The position numbers were made by a program, and so were the translations under genes. The notes under the pieces are model-generated. The model was given only the letters and a program-made list of their open reading frames with translations. It was not told where the DNA came from and ran no database searches. DNA of 6,779 nucleotides from Phycisphaerales bacterium UBA7708 (GTDB lineage: Bacteria; Planctomycetota; Phycisphaerae; Sedimentisphaerales; Anaerohalosphaeraceae), in assembly GCA_002482415.1 (NCBI GenBank), contig DLFY01000051.1, forward strand, positions 9,069 through 15,847, written 5' to 3'. This document shows, piece by piece, positions 1 to 4,288 of the stretch. The stretch's first letter is position 1; every line of letters starts with the position of its first letter.

Positions 1-476
1 GCATGACCACTGCCGGTTTCGGCGGGGTGGGAACGCCGGGGTTGCTCGACCAGCCGTGGGGACATCGCGCCGATGGTTCCTCCGTCGAGGGCAACGGCCC
101 GAATATGGATAACGCGCTGGTCATGGCCCCGGCCGGCTGCGTCCATGCCAGCATCACCGACTGGGCGAAGTTTATCATCGACCAGCTTCGCGGCGGTATG
201 GGCAAATCCGCCCTGATGACCCCCGACACCTATCGTACTCTCCACACGCCGCCCTTTGGCGACGACCACGCCCTCGGCTGGCTGGCCGTCACCCGTGACT
301 GGGGCGGCGGGATTGTCCTCAACCATACAGGCTCCAACACCATGAACTATGCCAACACCTGGCTCGCCCCCAGCCGGGACTTCGCTGTGCTGGTCTGCAT
401 CAACCAGGGCGGAGACACCGCCTTCACAGCCTCCGACGAAGTCGTCGCCGCACTCATCAAAGCCCTCCCCAAGTAG
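1..476 (+). CDS. Serine hydrolase of the beta-lactamase/PBP-like family, C-terminal part (5' end outside window)
   Basis: The reading frame is open from the window edge to a TAG at 474-476. The first visible ATG (position 3) is almost certainly internal, because the residues around it (GM-TTAGFGG) fit the usual 'PLGM.TAGFG' segment in mid-protein. Visible family features, numbered from that ATG, are QPWGHR near 17-22, the APAGCVHAS.TDWAKF helix region near 42-56 (compare PAG..S...D.A.F), MTPDTYRTLHTP near 72-83, and an HTG at 108-110. The HTG stands where class C beta-lactamases and related esterases carry the KTG/HTG active-site motif. The SxxK nucleophile and the Tyr motif would lie upstream of the window and cannot be checked. 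Members are usually periplasmic or secreted peptidases, esterases or D-amino-acid hydrolases, and the substrate here cannot be told. The gene is GC-rich compared with the PEP-CTERM genes that follow. The family call is fairly sure; the exact function is unknown. Confidence 0.85.
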   Translation, partial: MTTAGFGGVGTPGLLDQPWGHRADGSSVEGNGPNMDNALVMAPAGCVHASITDWAKFIIDQLRGGMGKSALMTPDTYRTLHTPPFGDDHALGWLAVTRDWGGGIVLNHTGSNTMNYANTWLAPSRDFAVLVCINQGGDTAFTASDEVVAALIKALPK

Positions 477-773
477 GGGCCGGCCCCCGTGCCCGCCCAT
501 TGCCACCCCGTGCTTGTCTTTTTTTCCGTAGGGCACGACCCGCGGTCACCCTGTTTCACCCCGTGCTCGCCCAGCATGTATTCTTGTATTCCTGTATACT
601 TGTATACATGTACCTCACTTGTCTCCCTGACGGCCGTATTGTCCCTGCGATTTTTTGTCGGCATAGGCTTAAATGAAGAGTAGGCGACTCTGGATATCTT
701 ATAAATTTTACAGCACCCTCATTTTTGGGCTAAAAACAGGGGTGAAAAAATGCAATATACGTAGTTTCCCCAA
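477..773. other. Intergenic stretch without a supported gene
   Basis: No convincing coding sequence is seen. A 12-bp GC palindrome (GGGGCCGGCCCC, 476-487) sits directly on the stop codon of the hydrolase, but a T-run follows only some 30 nt later, so it is not a typical terminator. An 11-nt direct repeat (CACCCCGTGCT) occurs at 504-514 and 557-567. The 8-bp tandem repeat at 577-616 is listed separately. Around 713-745 a weak hairpin can be drawn (CACCC with GGGTG outside, TTTTT with AAAAA inside). From about 660 onward the sequence becomes clearly AT-richer, which marks the move into the promoter region of the next unit. Confidence 0.5.
577..616. repeat. Degenerate 8-bp tandem repeat (about 4-5 copies)
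   Basis: Consecutive 8-mers read TGTATTCT, TGTATTCC, TGTATACT, TGTATACA and then the decayed TGTACCTC. The first four copies differ from each other at one to three positions. The period is not a multiple of three and no gene covers it, so a coding role is unlikely. It may be a slipped-strand minisatellite or a clustered protein-binding site; the sequence alone does not decide. Confidence 0.7.
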
Positions 774-803
774 TAGACATAGAGGAAGCGTTTTTTGTAT
801 AAT
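774..803 (+). promoter_or_regulatory. Putative housekeeping-sigma promoter for the leader RNA upstream of the fibro-slime gene
   Basis: TAGACA (774-779, five of six to TTGACA) and a perfect TATAAT (798-803) are separated by 18 bp. A start near position 810 would begin the structured RNA described next. A second TATAAT-like box lies at 812-817 but has no recognisable -35 at a proper distance. Confidence 0.5.
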
Positions 804-809
804 AGTCCT

Positions 810-961
810 ATATAATGGAGTGCGGAGGCATGAAATACGCCGGATGGGAGAAAACACCCGCGTTCATTTCATACCCGAATCATCGCAGTAAGTCATTCTG
901 ATAATTTCATAGAGGCCGACTTCGGGGTCAGCAGAGAGATGCTGTGCGACTCCGTTTTTTT
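810..961 (+). ncRNA. Candidate structured leader or small RNA ending in an intrinsic terminator
   Basis: The unit starts just after a good promoter and ends in a T7 run, giving a transcript of about 150 nt. Its first element is an 11-bp stem with a 2-nt bulge: 830-840 (ATGAAATACGC) pairs with 860-863 plus 866-872, and GGG 846-848 can pair with CCC 857-859 inside. Its last element is the terminator hairpin at 923-961. GGAGT at 817-821 could also pair with ACTCC at 949-953, which would compete with the terminator stem and is the sort of arrangement used in attenuation. I compared it by memory with the common riboswitch cores (TPP, cobalamin, FMN, SAM, glycine, c-di-GMP, purine, fluoride), 6S RNA and the small SRP RNA and recognised none. 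Read-through would enter the fibro-slime PEP-CTERM gene starting at 1059. Whether it is a cis-acting leader or a free small RNA is open. A 23-codon frame (830-901) lies inside it. Confidence 0.4.
923..961 (+). terminator. Intrinsic terminator of the leader RNA
   Basis: CGGGGTC (923-929) pairs with GACTCCG (948-954), including one G-U pair. The stem continues as AGCA (930-933) with TGCT (940-943), leaving a 4-nt bulge (944-947) and a GAGAGA loop. Seven T follow directly (955-961). It lies about 100 nt upstream of the fibro-slime gene and some 450 nt past the hydrolase stop, so it terminates the RNA that starts near 810, not the hydrolase mRNA. Confidence 0.65.
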
Positions 962-990
962 GAGTACTTGCAGTAACGCAGATGAACACG

Positions 991-1014
991 GCAGCGGGTC
1001 ATGTGACCTGCTGC
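991..1014 (+). repeat. Recurrent PEP-CTERM-gene hairpin, copy 1 (upstream of fibro-slime gene)
   Basis: GCAGCGGGTC pairs with GACCTGCTGC over 10 bp (one G-U pair) around an ATGT loop. It ends 44 nt before the start codon at 1059. No T-run follows on the plus strand, so it is not an ordinary intrinsic terminator. It aligns with the hairpins at 1825-1849 and 4231-4254. Confidence 0.6.
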
Positions 1015-1058
1015 ACAACATAATGTAATGTCAGGTACATTTGGGAAAGGGAGAGACA

Positions 1059-1793
1059 ATGAAAAAGTTCGCACTTCTTATTTTATTCGTCGCACTTGTT
1101 GTGCCGGCGATGGCGGCAGTGACTTTGAGTACGACTATTCGGGATTTTAGCGATTCTACCCATCCCGATTTCGAAAGCAAAATCACAGGCCTTGAGACCG
1201 GAATTGTCGGCCCAACCATAGGAGCTGATAAAAAGCCGGTGTATAACGGCGGGCTTGGAGCGGAGGGATCGACCAGCGGTGCCGTGAATTTTAACAAATG
1301 GTATAACAACGATCCCCTCAATCAGAGTATTGCGTATAATCTTGAGTTGACTGAAACTTCTCCCGGCATTTACAGCTATCAGAATTCCACTTTCTTCCCG
1401 ATAGACGGCCAGCTTTTGGGGAATGAAGGACGCAGCCATAACTACCACTTCACCCTTGAACTGCATAATTCGTTCACCTATAAAGGCGGTGAAACGTTTA
1501 ATTTTAGAGGTGATGACGATCTGTGGGTCTTTATTAATGACCAACTGGTCATTGACTTAGGCGGTATACATTCTGCGTTGGATGGTTCAGTGAATCTTGA
1601 TTCGCTAGGGCTGACAGTTGGTGACACCTACACGTTTGATTTGTTCTTTGCCGAAAGACACACTACCGAATCGAACTTTAAAATGCAGACATCAATAGCC
1701 TTCCAGCAGGTCGTTCCCGCTCCGGGTGCGATTCTGCTGGGGATGATGGGGACGGGGCTGGTTGGCTGGCTGCGTCGGAGACGGAGTTTGTAA
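1059..1793 (+). CDS. Fibro-slime domain protein with PEP-CTERM-type sorting tail (secreted, surface-anchored)
   Basis: This is a 244-residue exported protein. I chose the ATG at 1059 because GGGAG lies 5 nt upstream and it directly begins a signal peptide (MKK, then hydrophobic residues 4-16, AMA-type cleavage near 19-20). The frame stays open upstream only through a TTG at 1041. The mature part opens with TIRDFSD.THPDFE (26-39). The core at about 92-213 carries FNFRGDDDLWVFIND (147-161), LVIDLGGIH (163-171) and a DLFFAER strand (194-200). These are hallmarks of the fibro-slime domain (TIGR02148, PA14-like), known from Fibrobacter proteins linked to cellulose adhesion and from slime-mould surface proteins. 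The tail VPAPGAILLG, hydrophobic helix, GWLRRRRSL (219-244; DNA 1713-1790) is a PEP-CTERM variant for exosortase sorting. Adhesion or polysaccharide binding at the cell surface is inferred. It is the first gene of a likely pair with the gene at 1888, 94 nt downstream. Confidence 0.9.
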   Translation: MKKFALLILFVALVVPAMAAVTLSTTIRDFSDSTHPDFESKITGLETGIVGPTIGADKKPVYNGGLGAEGSTSGAVNFNKWYNNDPLNQSIAYNLELTETSPGIYSYQNSTFFPIDGQLLGNEGRSHNYHFTLELHNSFTYKGGETFNFRGDDDLWVFINDQLVIDLGGIHSALDGSVNLDSLGLTVGDTYTFDLFFAERHTTESNFKMQTSIAFQQVVPAPGAILLGMMGTGLVGWLRRRRSL

Positions 1794-1824
1794 GCTTGTG
1801 TTGTTAAGAAAAGAATCGATCAGG

Positions 1825-1849
1825 GCGGCGGGTTGATGTGATCTGCCGC
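1825..1849 (+). repeat. Recurrent PEP-CTERM-gene hairpin, copy 2
   Basis: GCGGCGGGT (1825-1833) pairs with ATCTGCCGC (1841-1849) over 9 bp with two G-U pairs, around a 7-nt loop TGATGTG. It lies between the two genes of the first PEP-CTERM pair and ends 38 nt before the second start codon. The downstream flank is A-rich (A7 at 1853-1859) and not T-rich, so termination on the plus strand looks weak at best. Confidence 0.65.
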
Positions 1850-1887
1850 GTGAAAAAAAGCATTTAAGAAAGAAATAGGAGAAAACG

Positions 1888-2496
1888 ATGAAGAAAGTAC
1901 TATTGTTATTGATGGTGCTGGGGCTGGGGATCATGTCCTCGGCGGCGCCGGTGTTTTTTGATGATTTCAATTTAGAAAACGGCGGTATTTATCAACTTAA
2001 CTATACTGGCTTTGCGAATTGGAGTGTTTCAGGTGGTACAGTGGATTTAATCGGCGTTGGTTCTCCGTGGAATTACTTTCCCACCTATGGCCTGTATGTC
2101 GATATGGATGGCTCGACAAACGAGGCTGGTTTAATGCTCTCAAAGGAAATTCAACTTCAGGCCGGAATATATGAGTTTTCGTATGAGTTGGCCGGCAATC
2201 AGCGGAATTCGCCAGGAGACAAAGTGTTTGTAAATGTGAATGTGGTGGGTGACGGAGGGATTATCTCCAATACGGAATCCCTAGATTGGAATGCTCCTTT
2301 TACACTGTTCTCGACACAGTTTACGCTTACTTCCCCACAAAAGATTACAATCAGCTTTGATGGTGACGGTGGTGATAATATTGGAATGCTTCTGGACAAT
2401 GTCAAACTCGTTGCCATTCCGGCTCCCGGTGCGATTCTGCTGGGTGTAATGGGTACGAGTCTGGTTGGGTGGCTGCGTCGGAGACGGAGTCTGTAG
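1888..2496 (+). CDS. PEP-CTERM surface protein with predicted jelly-roll-like domain (paralogue of the gene at 4289)
   Basis: The ATG is preceded by AGGAG (1877-1881) with 6-nt spacing. Residues 1-20 form a Sec signal peptide (MKK, poly-Leu, SSAA). The mature domain (about 23-176) has the pattern FFDDF..ENGG, YTGFANW.VS.GTVDLIG (40-56), GLYVDMDGST (68-77), ELAGNQR (100-106) and GGDNIGMLLDNVKL (161-174). I recognise this as a family found in PEP-CTERM proteins of cyanobacteria and planctomycetes; a galactose-binding-like beta-sandwich is likely but unproven. The C-terminal tail IPAPGAILLG to RRRRSL (177-202; DNA 2416-2493) is the exosortase sorting signal. The gene follows the fibro-slime gene after 94 nt containing a conserved hairpin, and is followed by a strong bidirectional terminator. 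The paralogue at 4289-4897 matches along its full length. The precise role is unknown; surface anchoring is well supported by the tail. Confidence 0.88.
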   Translation: MKKVLLLLMVLGLGIMSSAAPVFFDDFNLENGGIYQLNYTGFANWSVSGGTVDLIGVGSPWNYFPTYGLYVDMDGSTNEAGLMLSKEIQLQAGIYEFSYELAGNQRNSPGDKVFVNVNVVGDGGIISNTESLDWNAPFTLFSTQFTLTSPQKITISFDGDGGDNIGMLLDNVKLVAIPAPGAILLGVMGTSLVGWLRRRRSL

Positions 2497-2537
2497 TACT
2501 GCTGACAAAGCTTAGATTTATGCCTTATAAGCAAAAG

Positions 2538-2580
2538 CGGGGCCGAATGGGAATCCTCCTGTTCGGCCCCGTTTGTTTTT
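2538..2580 (+). terminator. Bidirectional intrinsic terminator between convergent genes
   Basis: CGGGGCCGAA (2538-2547) pairs perfectly with TTCGGCCCCG (2562-2571), followed by TTTGTTTTT (2572-2580) on the plus strand. On the minus strand the same stem is followed by a shorter T-rich run (complement of GCAAAAG at 2531-2537). It therefore serves the PEP-CTERM gene ending at 2496 and probably also the convergent lipoprotein gene ending at 2591. Confidence 0.88.
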
Positions 2581-2590
2581 GTTGAGGGCG

Positions 2591-2992
2591 TTACCAGACC
2601 AGCGAGTCGAAGACGCGGACTTGTTTCCAGTTGGCCTGGTTGCGCTGGATGAATTCCTTGTGTTTGGCGGCGACCTGGTAGTCCTCGTGGTTTTTGCGGG
2701 TCTTGAATACGACGGTCAGGGCGACATCGAAGGCCTGGTCGTTGACCGGCCGGGTCAGTTGTGTATCCCGCAGGCCGGCGGAGAAGAAGGTCACGCCGGG
2801 GTGGTCTTTCAGGTAGGTGTAGCACTCCTCGAGCAATCGTTCCTTTTGCGGGGCGGAGTTGTCATTCAGGGTGAAAAACACGCTATGGGCCAGCATGGGT
2901 TCCTGGGTCATTGTTTTGCCTCCAAACAGACAGTTGCAGCATCCGGCCAGAGCCATCAGCGGTATGAGTAACAGCCAAAACCAGCGTTTCAT
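2591..2992 (-). CDS. Dabb (stress-responsive A/B barrel) domain lipoprotein
   Basis: This encodes 133 residues from the ATG whose complement is CAT at 2990-2992. That start begins a typical lipoprotein signal peptide (MKRW, hydrophobic core, LAGC lipobox at residues 15-18, lipidated Cys18) and has an AAGGA ribosome site about 8 nt upstream. A longer frame reaches 3103 but runs through the gene's own promoter. Residues 35-132 resemble the Dabb family: AHSVFFTL (35-42), a helix with LLEECYTYLKDHPGV (53-67), the FDVALTVVFKT strand (88-98), and YQ...KHKEFI (105-115) leading to VFDSLV at the end. Dabb domains form dimeric alpha/beta barrels. Some are enzymes (olivetolic acid cyclase), and most bacterial ones have no known reaction. 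A lipid-anchored envelope copy is what this sequence shows; substrate and partner are unknown. The gene is monocistronic and convergent with the PEP-CTERM gene at 1888-2496. Confidence 0.85.
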   Translation of the reverse strand: MKRWFWLLLIPLMALAGCCNCLFGGKTMTQEPMLAHSVFFTLNDNSAPQKERLLEECYTYLKDHPGVTFFSAGLRDTQLTRPVNDQAFDVALTVVFKTRKNHEDYQVAAKHKEFIQRNQANWKQVRVFDSLVW

Positions 2993-3074
2993 GGTTATAT
3001 CCTTATGAGTATGGCGTCCGGGCCGACCGCGGAAAAACGACAATCTATCCCGCCAGTGTCGGCTATGTGATATC

Positions 3075-3103
3075 AGCATACGCATTTCATGAAAGAATGT
3101 CAA
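3075..3103 (-). promoter_or_regulatory. Promoter of the Dabb lipoprotein gene
   Basis: On the minus strand a perfect TTGACA (complement of 3098-3103) is separated by 17 bp from TATGCT (complement of 3075-3080, four of six to TATAAT). The predicted start near 3068 gives a leader of about 75 nt before the ATG at 2992. This also argues against the longer upstream start at 3103. Confidence 0.6.
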
Positions 3104-3169
3104 TGCTTAGCCGGATGAGACAGAAAAACGAATATCTATGAAAGGCCGATTTTATCTTTAATTCGAGGA

Positions 3170-3194
3170 ATTTCCTGTAAAAATACAGGGAAAT
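3170..3194. other. AT-rich inverted repeat in the divergent intergenic region
   Basis: ATTTCCTGTA (3170-3179) pairs with 3184-3194 over 10 bp with one bulged G (3190), around an AAAA loop. It stands between the divergent promoter of the lipoprotein gene and that of the small RNA candidate. No T-run follows on either strand, so it is not a terminator; an operator or a relic hairpin is possible. Confidence 0.4.
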
Positions 3195-3205
3195 CAATTT
3201 CAGGG

Positions 3206-3235
3206 TTGAATCGAGTCTGGCTATTTTGTTATAAT
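3206..3235 (+). promoter_or_regulatory. Extended -10 promoter of the small RNA candidate
   Basis: TTGAAT (3206-3211) and a perfect TATAAT (3230-3235) are 18 bp apart. TGT directly before the -10 (3227-3229) makes it an extended -10 promoter. It is among the best promoters in the window, yet no open reading frame with a ribosome site follows before the terminator at 3293-3327. Confidence 0.65.
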
Positions 3236-3241
3236 ACAGAA

Positions 3242-3327
3242 AAGTCGTTCTCCCCCCCGAACGTCTTTTGTGTGAAGCTTCAATGTGAGGAGGAGGAATC
3301 AGATGCAGGTCATCTGGTTCCTCTTTT
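3242..3327 (+). ncRNA. Candidate small RNA with a C7 hairpin loop
   Basis: A strong promoter and an intrinsic terminator bracket about 86 nt with no sensible coding frame. The 5' half forms a hairpin: AAAAG (3240-3244; its first one or two bases may precede the start) with CTTTT (3265-3269), a T-T mismatch, then CGTTC (3246-3250) with GAACG (3259-3263). The loop is one T and seven C (3251-3258). The linker contains the palindrome TGAAGCTTCA (3272-3281) and a GGAGGAGG stretch (3289-3296) that partly enters the terminator stem. An exposed pyrimidine loop is typical of small RNAs that pair with Shine-Dalgarno sequences, such as the UCCC-loop RNAs of Firmicutes; any such function here is inference. 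I do not recognise it as a known family. Confidence 0.5.
3293..3327 (+). terminator. Intrinsic terminator of the small RNA candidate
   Basis: Positions 3293-3305 (GAGGAATCAGATG) pair with 3311-3323 (CATCTGGTTCCTC) over 13 bp with a single G-U pair, around the 5-nt loop CAGGT. TTTT (3324-3327) follows. No T-run exists in the minus direction, so it serves plus-strand transcription. The only plus-strand promoter seen shortly upstream is the one at 3206-3235. Confidence 0.75.
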
Positions 3328-3433
3328 CTATTTCCCGGCACAAAAATCCTGCTTAAATCCTGTTTAAATCGATACATGAAGAATATGTAAACACATACTT
3401 AACATTTATTAGCAATTCCTATTCTACTTATCC

Positions 3434-3488
3434 TTGCCAAATCAATTATTTTCTTGATTTTGTTATCAAAAAAAGATAATATAGGCAA
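3434..3488 (+). promoter_or_regulatory. AT-rich leader of the second PEP-CTERM pair: weak promoter and possible three-way junction
   Basis: Two readings of the same bases are possible. As DNA, TTGATT (3454-3459) and TAATAT (3477-3482), 17 bp apart, could be a weak promoter for the gene at 3566. As RNA, TTGCC (3434-3438) pairs with GGCAA (3484-3488) around two hairpins: AAATCAA (3439-3445) with TTGATTT (3454-3460), and TTATC (3463-3467) with GATAA (3475-3479) around an A7 loop. The stems are short and AT-rich, so the fold is uncertain. This gene lacks the recurrent GC hairpin seen before the other three PEP-CTERM genes. Confidence 0.3.
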
Positions 3489-3565
3489 ATGTCGTAATGT
3501 GGGGGTGGAGTGTTTTCCATTCTTAAAACATATTTTGAGAAACTGTTTAATTGTGAAGGGAGAGA

Positions 3566-4198
3566 ATGATGAAAAGAGTAATGTTGTTGTTGGCGGTATT
3601 GGCGCTGGGCGTGTTGTCCCATGCGGCGGTAACAGGTCTTTTTAACACCGGCGTGGATGACAATGGTGTTGTGCTGGCTTCCGGGACGGCGGATTCGCAC
3701 TATACGCTGATCGACCCGACCGGCCTGACAGCATACGCCATCACCAAGCATTCCGCCTGGGTTGCTCCGGGCAGCAGTGCCATGTGGATTGGTCCAACCG
3801 CATCTAATATTACCGATGCCTCCGGCTGGTACGTTTATGAGCTGAACTTTGATATTACTGATACGGCTCCGTCCAATGTCAGCATCAGTGGTAAGTGGGC
3901 AACCGACAATTCGGGCAAAATTCTGCTTAATGGCGTTGAAGTTGCTTCGATGGGAAGCACCAATTCGGCTTTTGCGGGATTTGGAAAGCTGACAGACTTT
4001 GCTATTACATCGGGTTTTGCTGCCGGTCAAAATACGCTGAGATTCGAAGTGTATAATTTCCCGCAGCAAACTGGTAATCCCACAGGATTGCTTGTCACCG
4101 ATCTGGGTGCGACCGTGGTTCCGGCCCCCGGTGCGATTCTGCTGGGTGCGATGGGCACGAGTCTGGTTGGCTGGCTGCGTCGTCGTCGGAGTCTGTAA
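3566..4198 (+). CDS. PEP-CTERM surface protein, FNTGVD/HYTL-type exported domain
   Basis: This is a 210-residue exported protein. AAGGGAGAG (3556-3564) precedes two adjacent ATGs (3566 and 3569). The outer one is given, but the second has the better spacing (6 nt after GGGAG) and gives the same MK start as the sibling genes. Residues 1-21 are a signal peptide. The mature part has VTGLFNTGVD (22-31), HYTLID (45-50), W65, a MWIGPTA segment (73-79), YELNFDI (91-97), GKWATDNSGKILLNG (109-123), LRFEVYNF (158-165) and NPTGLLVTDL (171-180). I know this pattern from PEP-CTERM and related exported bacterial proteins with a lectin-like beta-sandwich; a ligand cannot be named. The tail VPAPGAILLG to RRRRSL (185-210; DNA 4118-4195) is the sorting signal. 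The gene forms a probable pair with the gene at 4289, 90 nt downstream. Signal-peptide DNA is strikingly similar to that neighbour although the mature domains are unrelated. Confidence 0.88.
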   Translation: MMKRVMLLLAVLALGVLSHAAVTGLFNTGVDDNGVVLASGTADSHYTLIDPTGLTAYAITKHSAWVAPGSSAMWIGPTASNITDASGWYVYELNFDITDTAPSNVSISGKWATDNSGKILLNGVEVASMGSTNSAFAGFGKLTDFAITSGFAAGQNTLRFEVYNFPQQTGNPTGLLVTDLGATVVPAPGAILLGAMGTSLVGWLRRRRSL

Positions 4199-4229
4199 TT
4201 CGTTAATCTCTTGAATGAATAAGAAAAAA

Positions 4230-4255
4230 AGCGGCAGGTTTGATGATCTGCCGCT
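4230..4255 (+). repeat. Recurrent PEP-CTERM-gene hairpin, copy 3
   Basis: AGCGGCAGGT (4230-4239) pairs with ATCTGCCGCT (4246-4255) over 10 bp with one G-U pair, around a TTGATG loop. It ends 33 to 36 nt before the start codon, depending on which ATG is used. Seven or more A precede the stem and only TTAT follows, so on the plus strand it would be a poor terminator. Read on the minus strand it would have a T7 tail, but no minus-strand gene ends here. Confidence 0.65.
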
Positions 4256-4288
4256 TATCCTAATTTCTAACCCATAATTGAGGAGAAA

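Noticed and set aside
347..664. 105-codon minus-strand frame over the hydrolase end and downstream region
   Set aside because: It is antisense to the conserved HTG region of the hydrolase and runs through the tandem repeat; no start signal is visible.
673..891. 72-codon plus-strand frame in the leader region
   Set aside because: It has no ribosome site, a very basic composition without a recognisable domain, and it runs through the promoter and the structured RNA. A chance frame is more likely.
830..901. 23-codon frame (MKYAGWEK start) inside the leader RNA, possible leader peptide
   Set aside because: The GGAGG directly upstream leaves only 1 nt before the ATG, and the more distant GGAG is weak. 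The bases are better explained by the 830-872 stem. Kept only as an alternative.
2199..2825. 208-codon minus-strand frame
   Set aside because: It crosses the bidirectional terminator and overlaps two well-supported genes in other frames; its Arg/Pro-rich composition is typical of a shadow frame.
3087..3377. 96-codon minus-strand frame over the small RNA unit
   Set aside because: There is no ribosome site or domain, and it overlaps the -35 box of the lipoprotein promoter, the small RNA promoter and its terminator.
3446..4069. 207-codon minus-strand frame
   Set aside because: It lies antisense to the PEP-CTERM gene at 3566, which has a signal peptide, ribosome site and sorting tail. The antisense product has no domain pattern.
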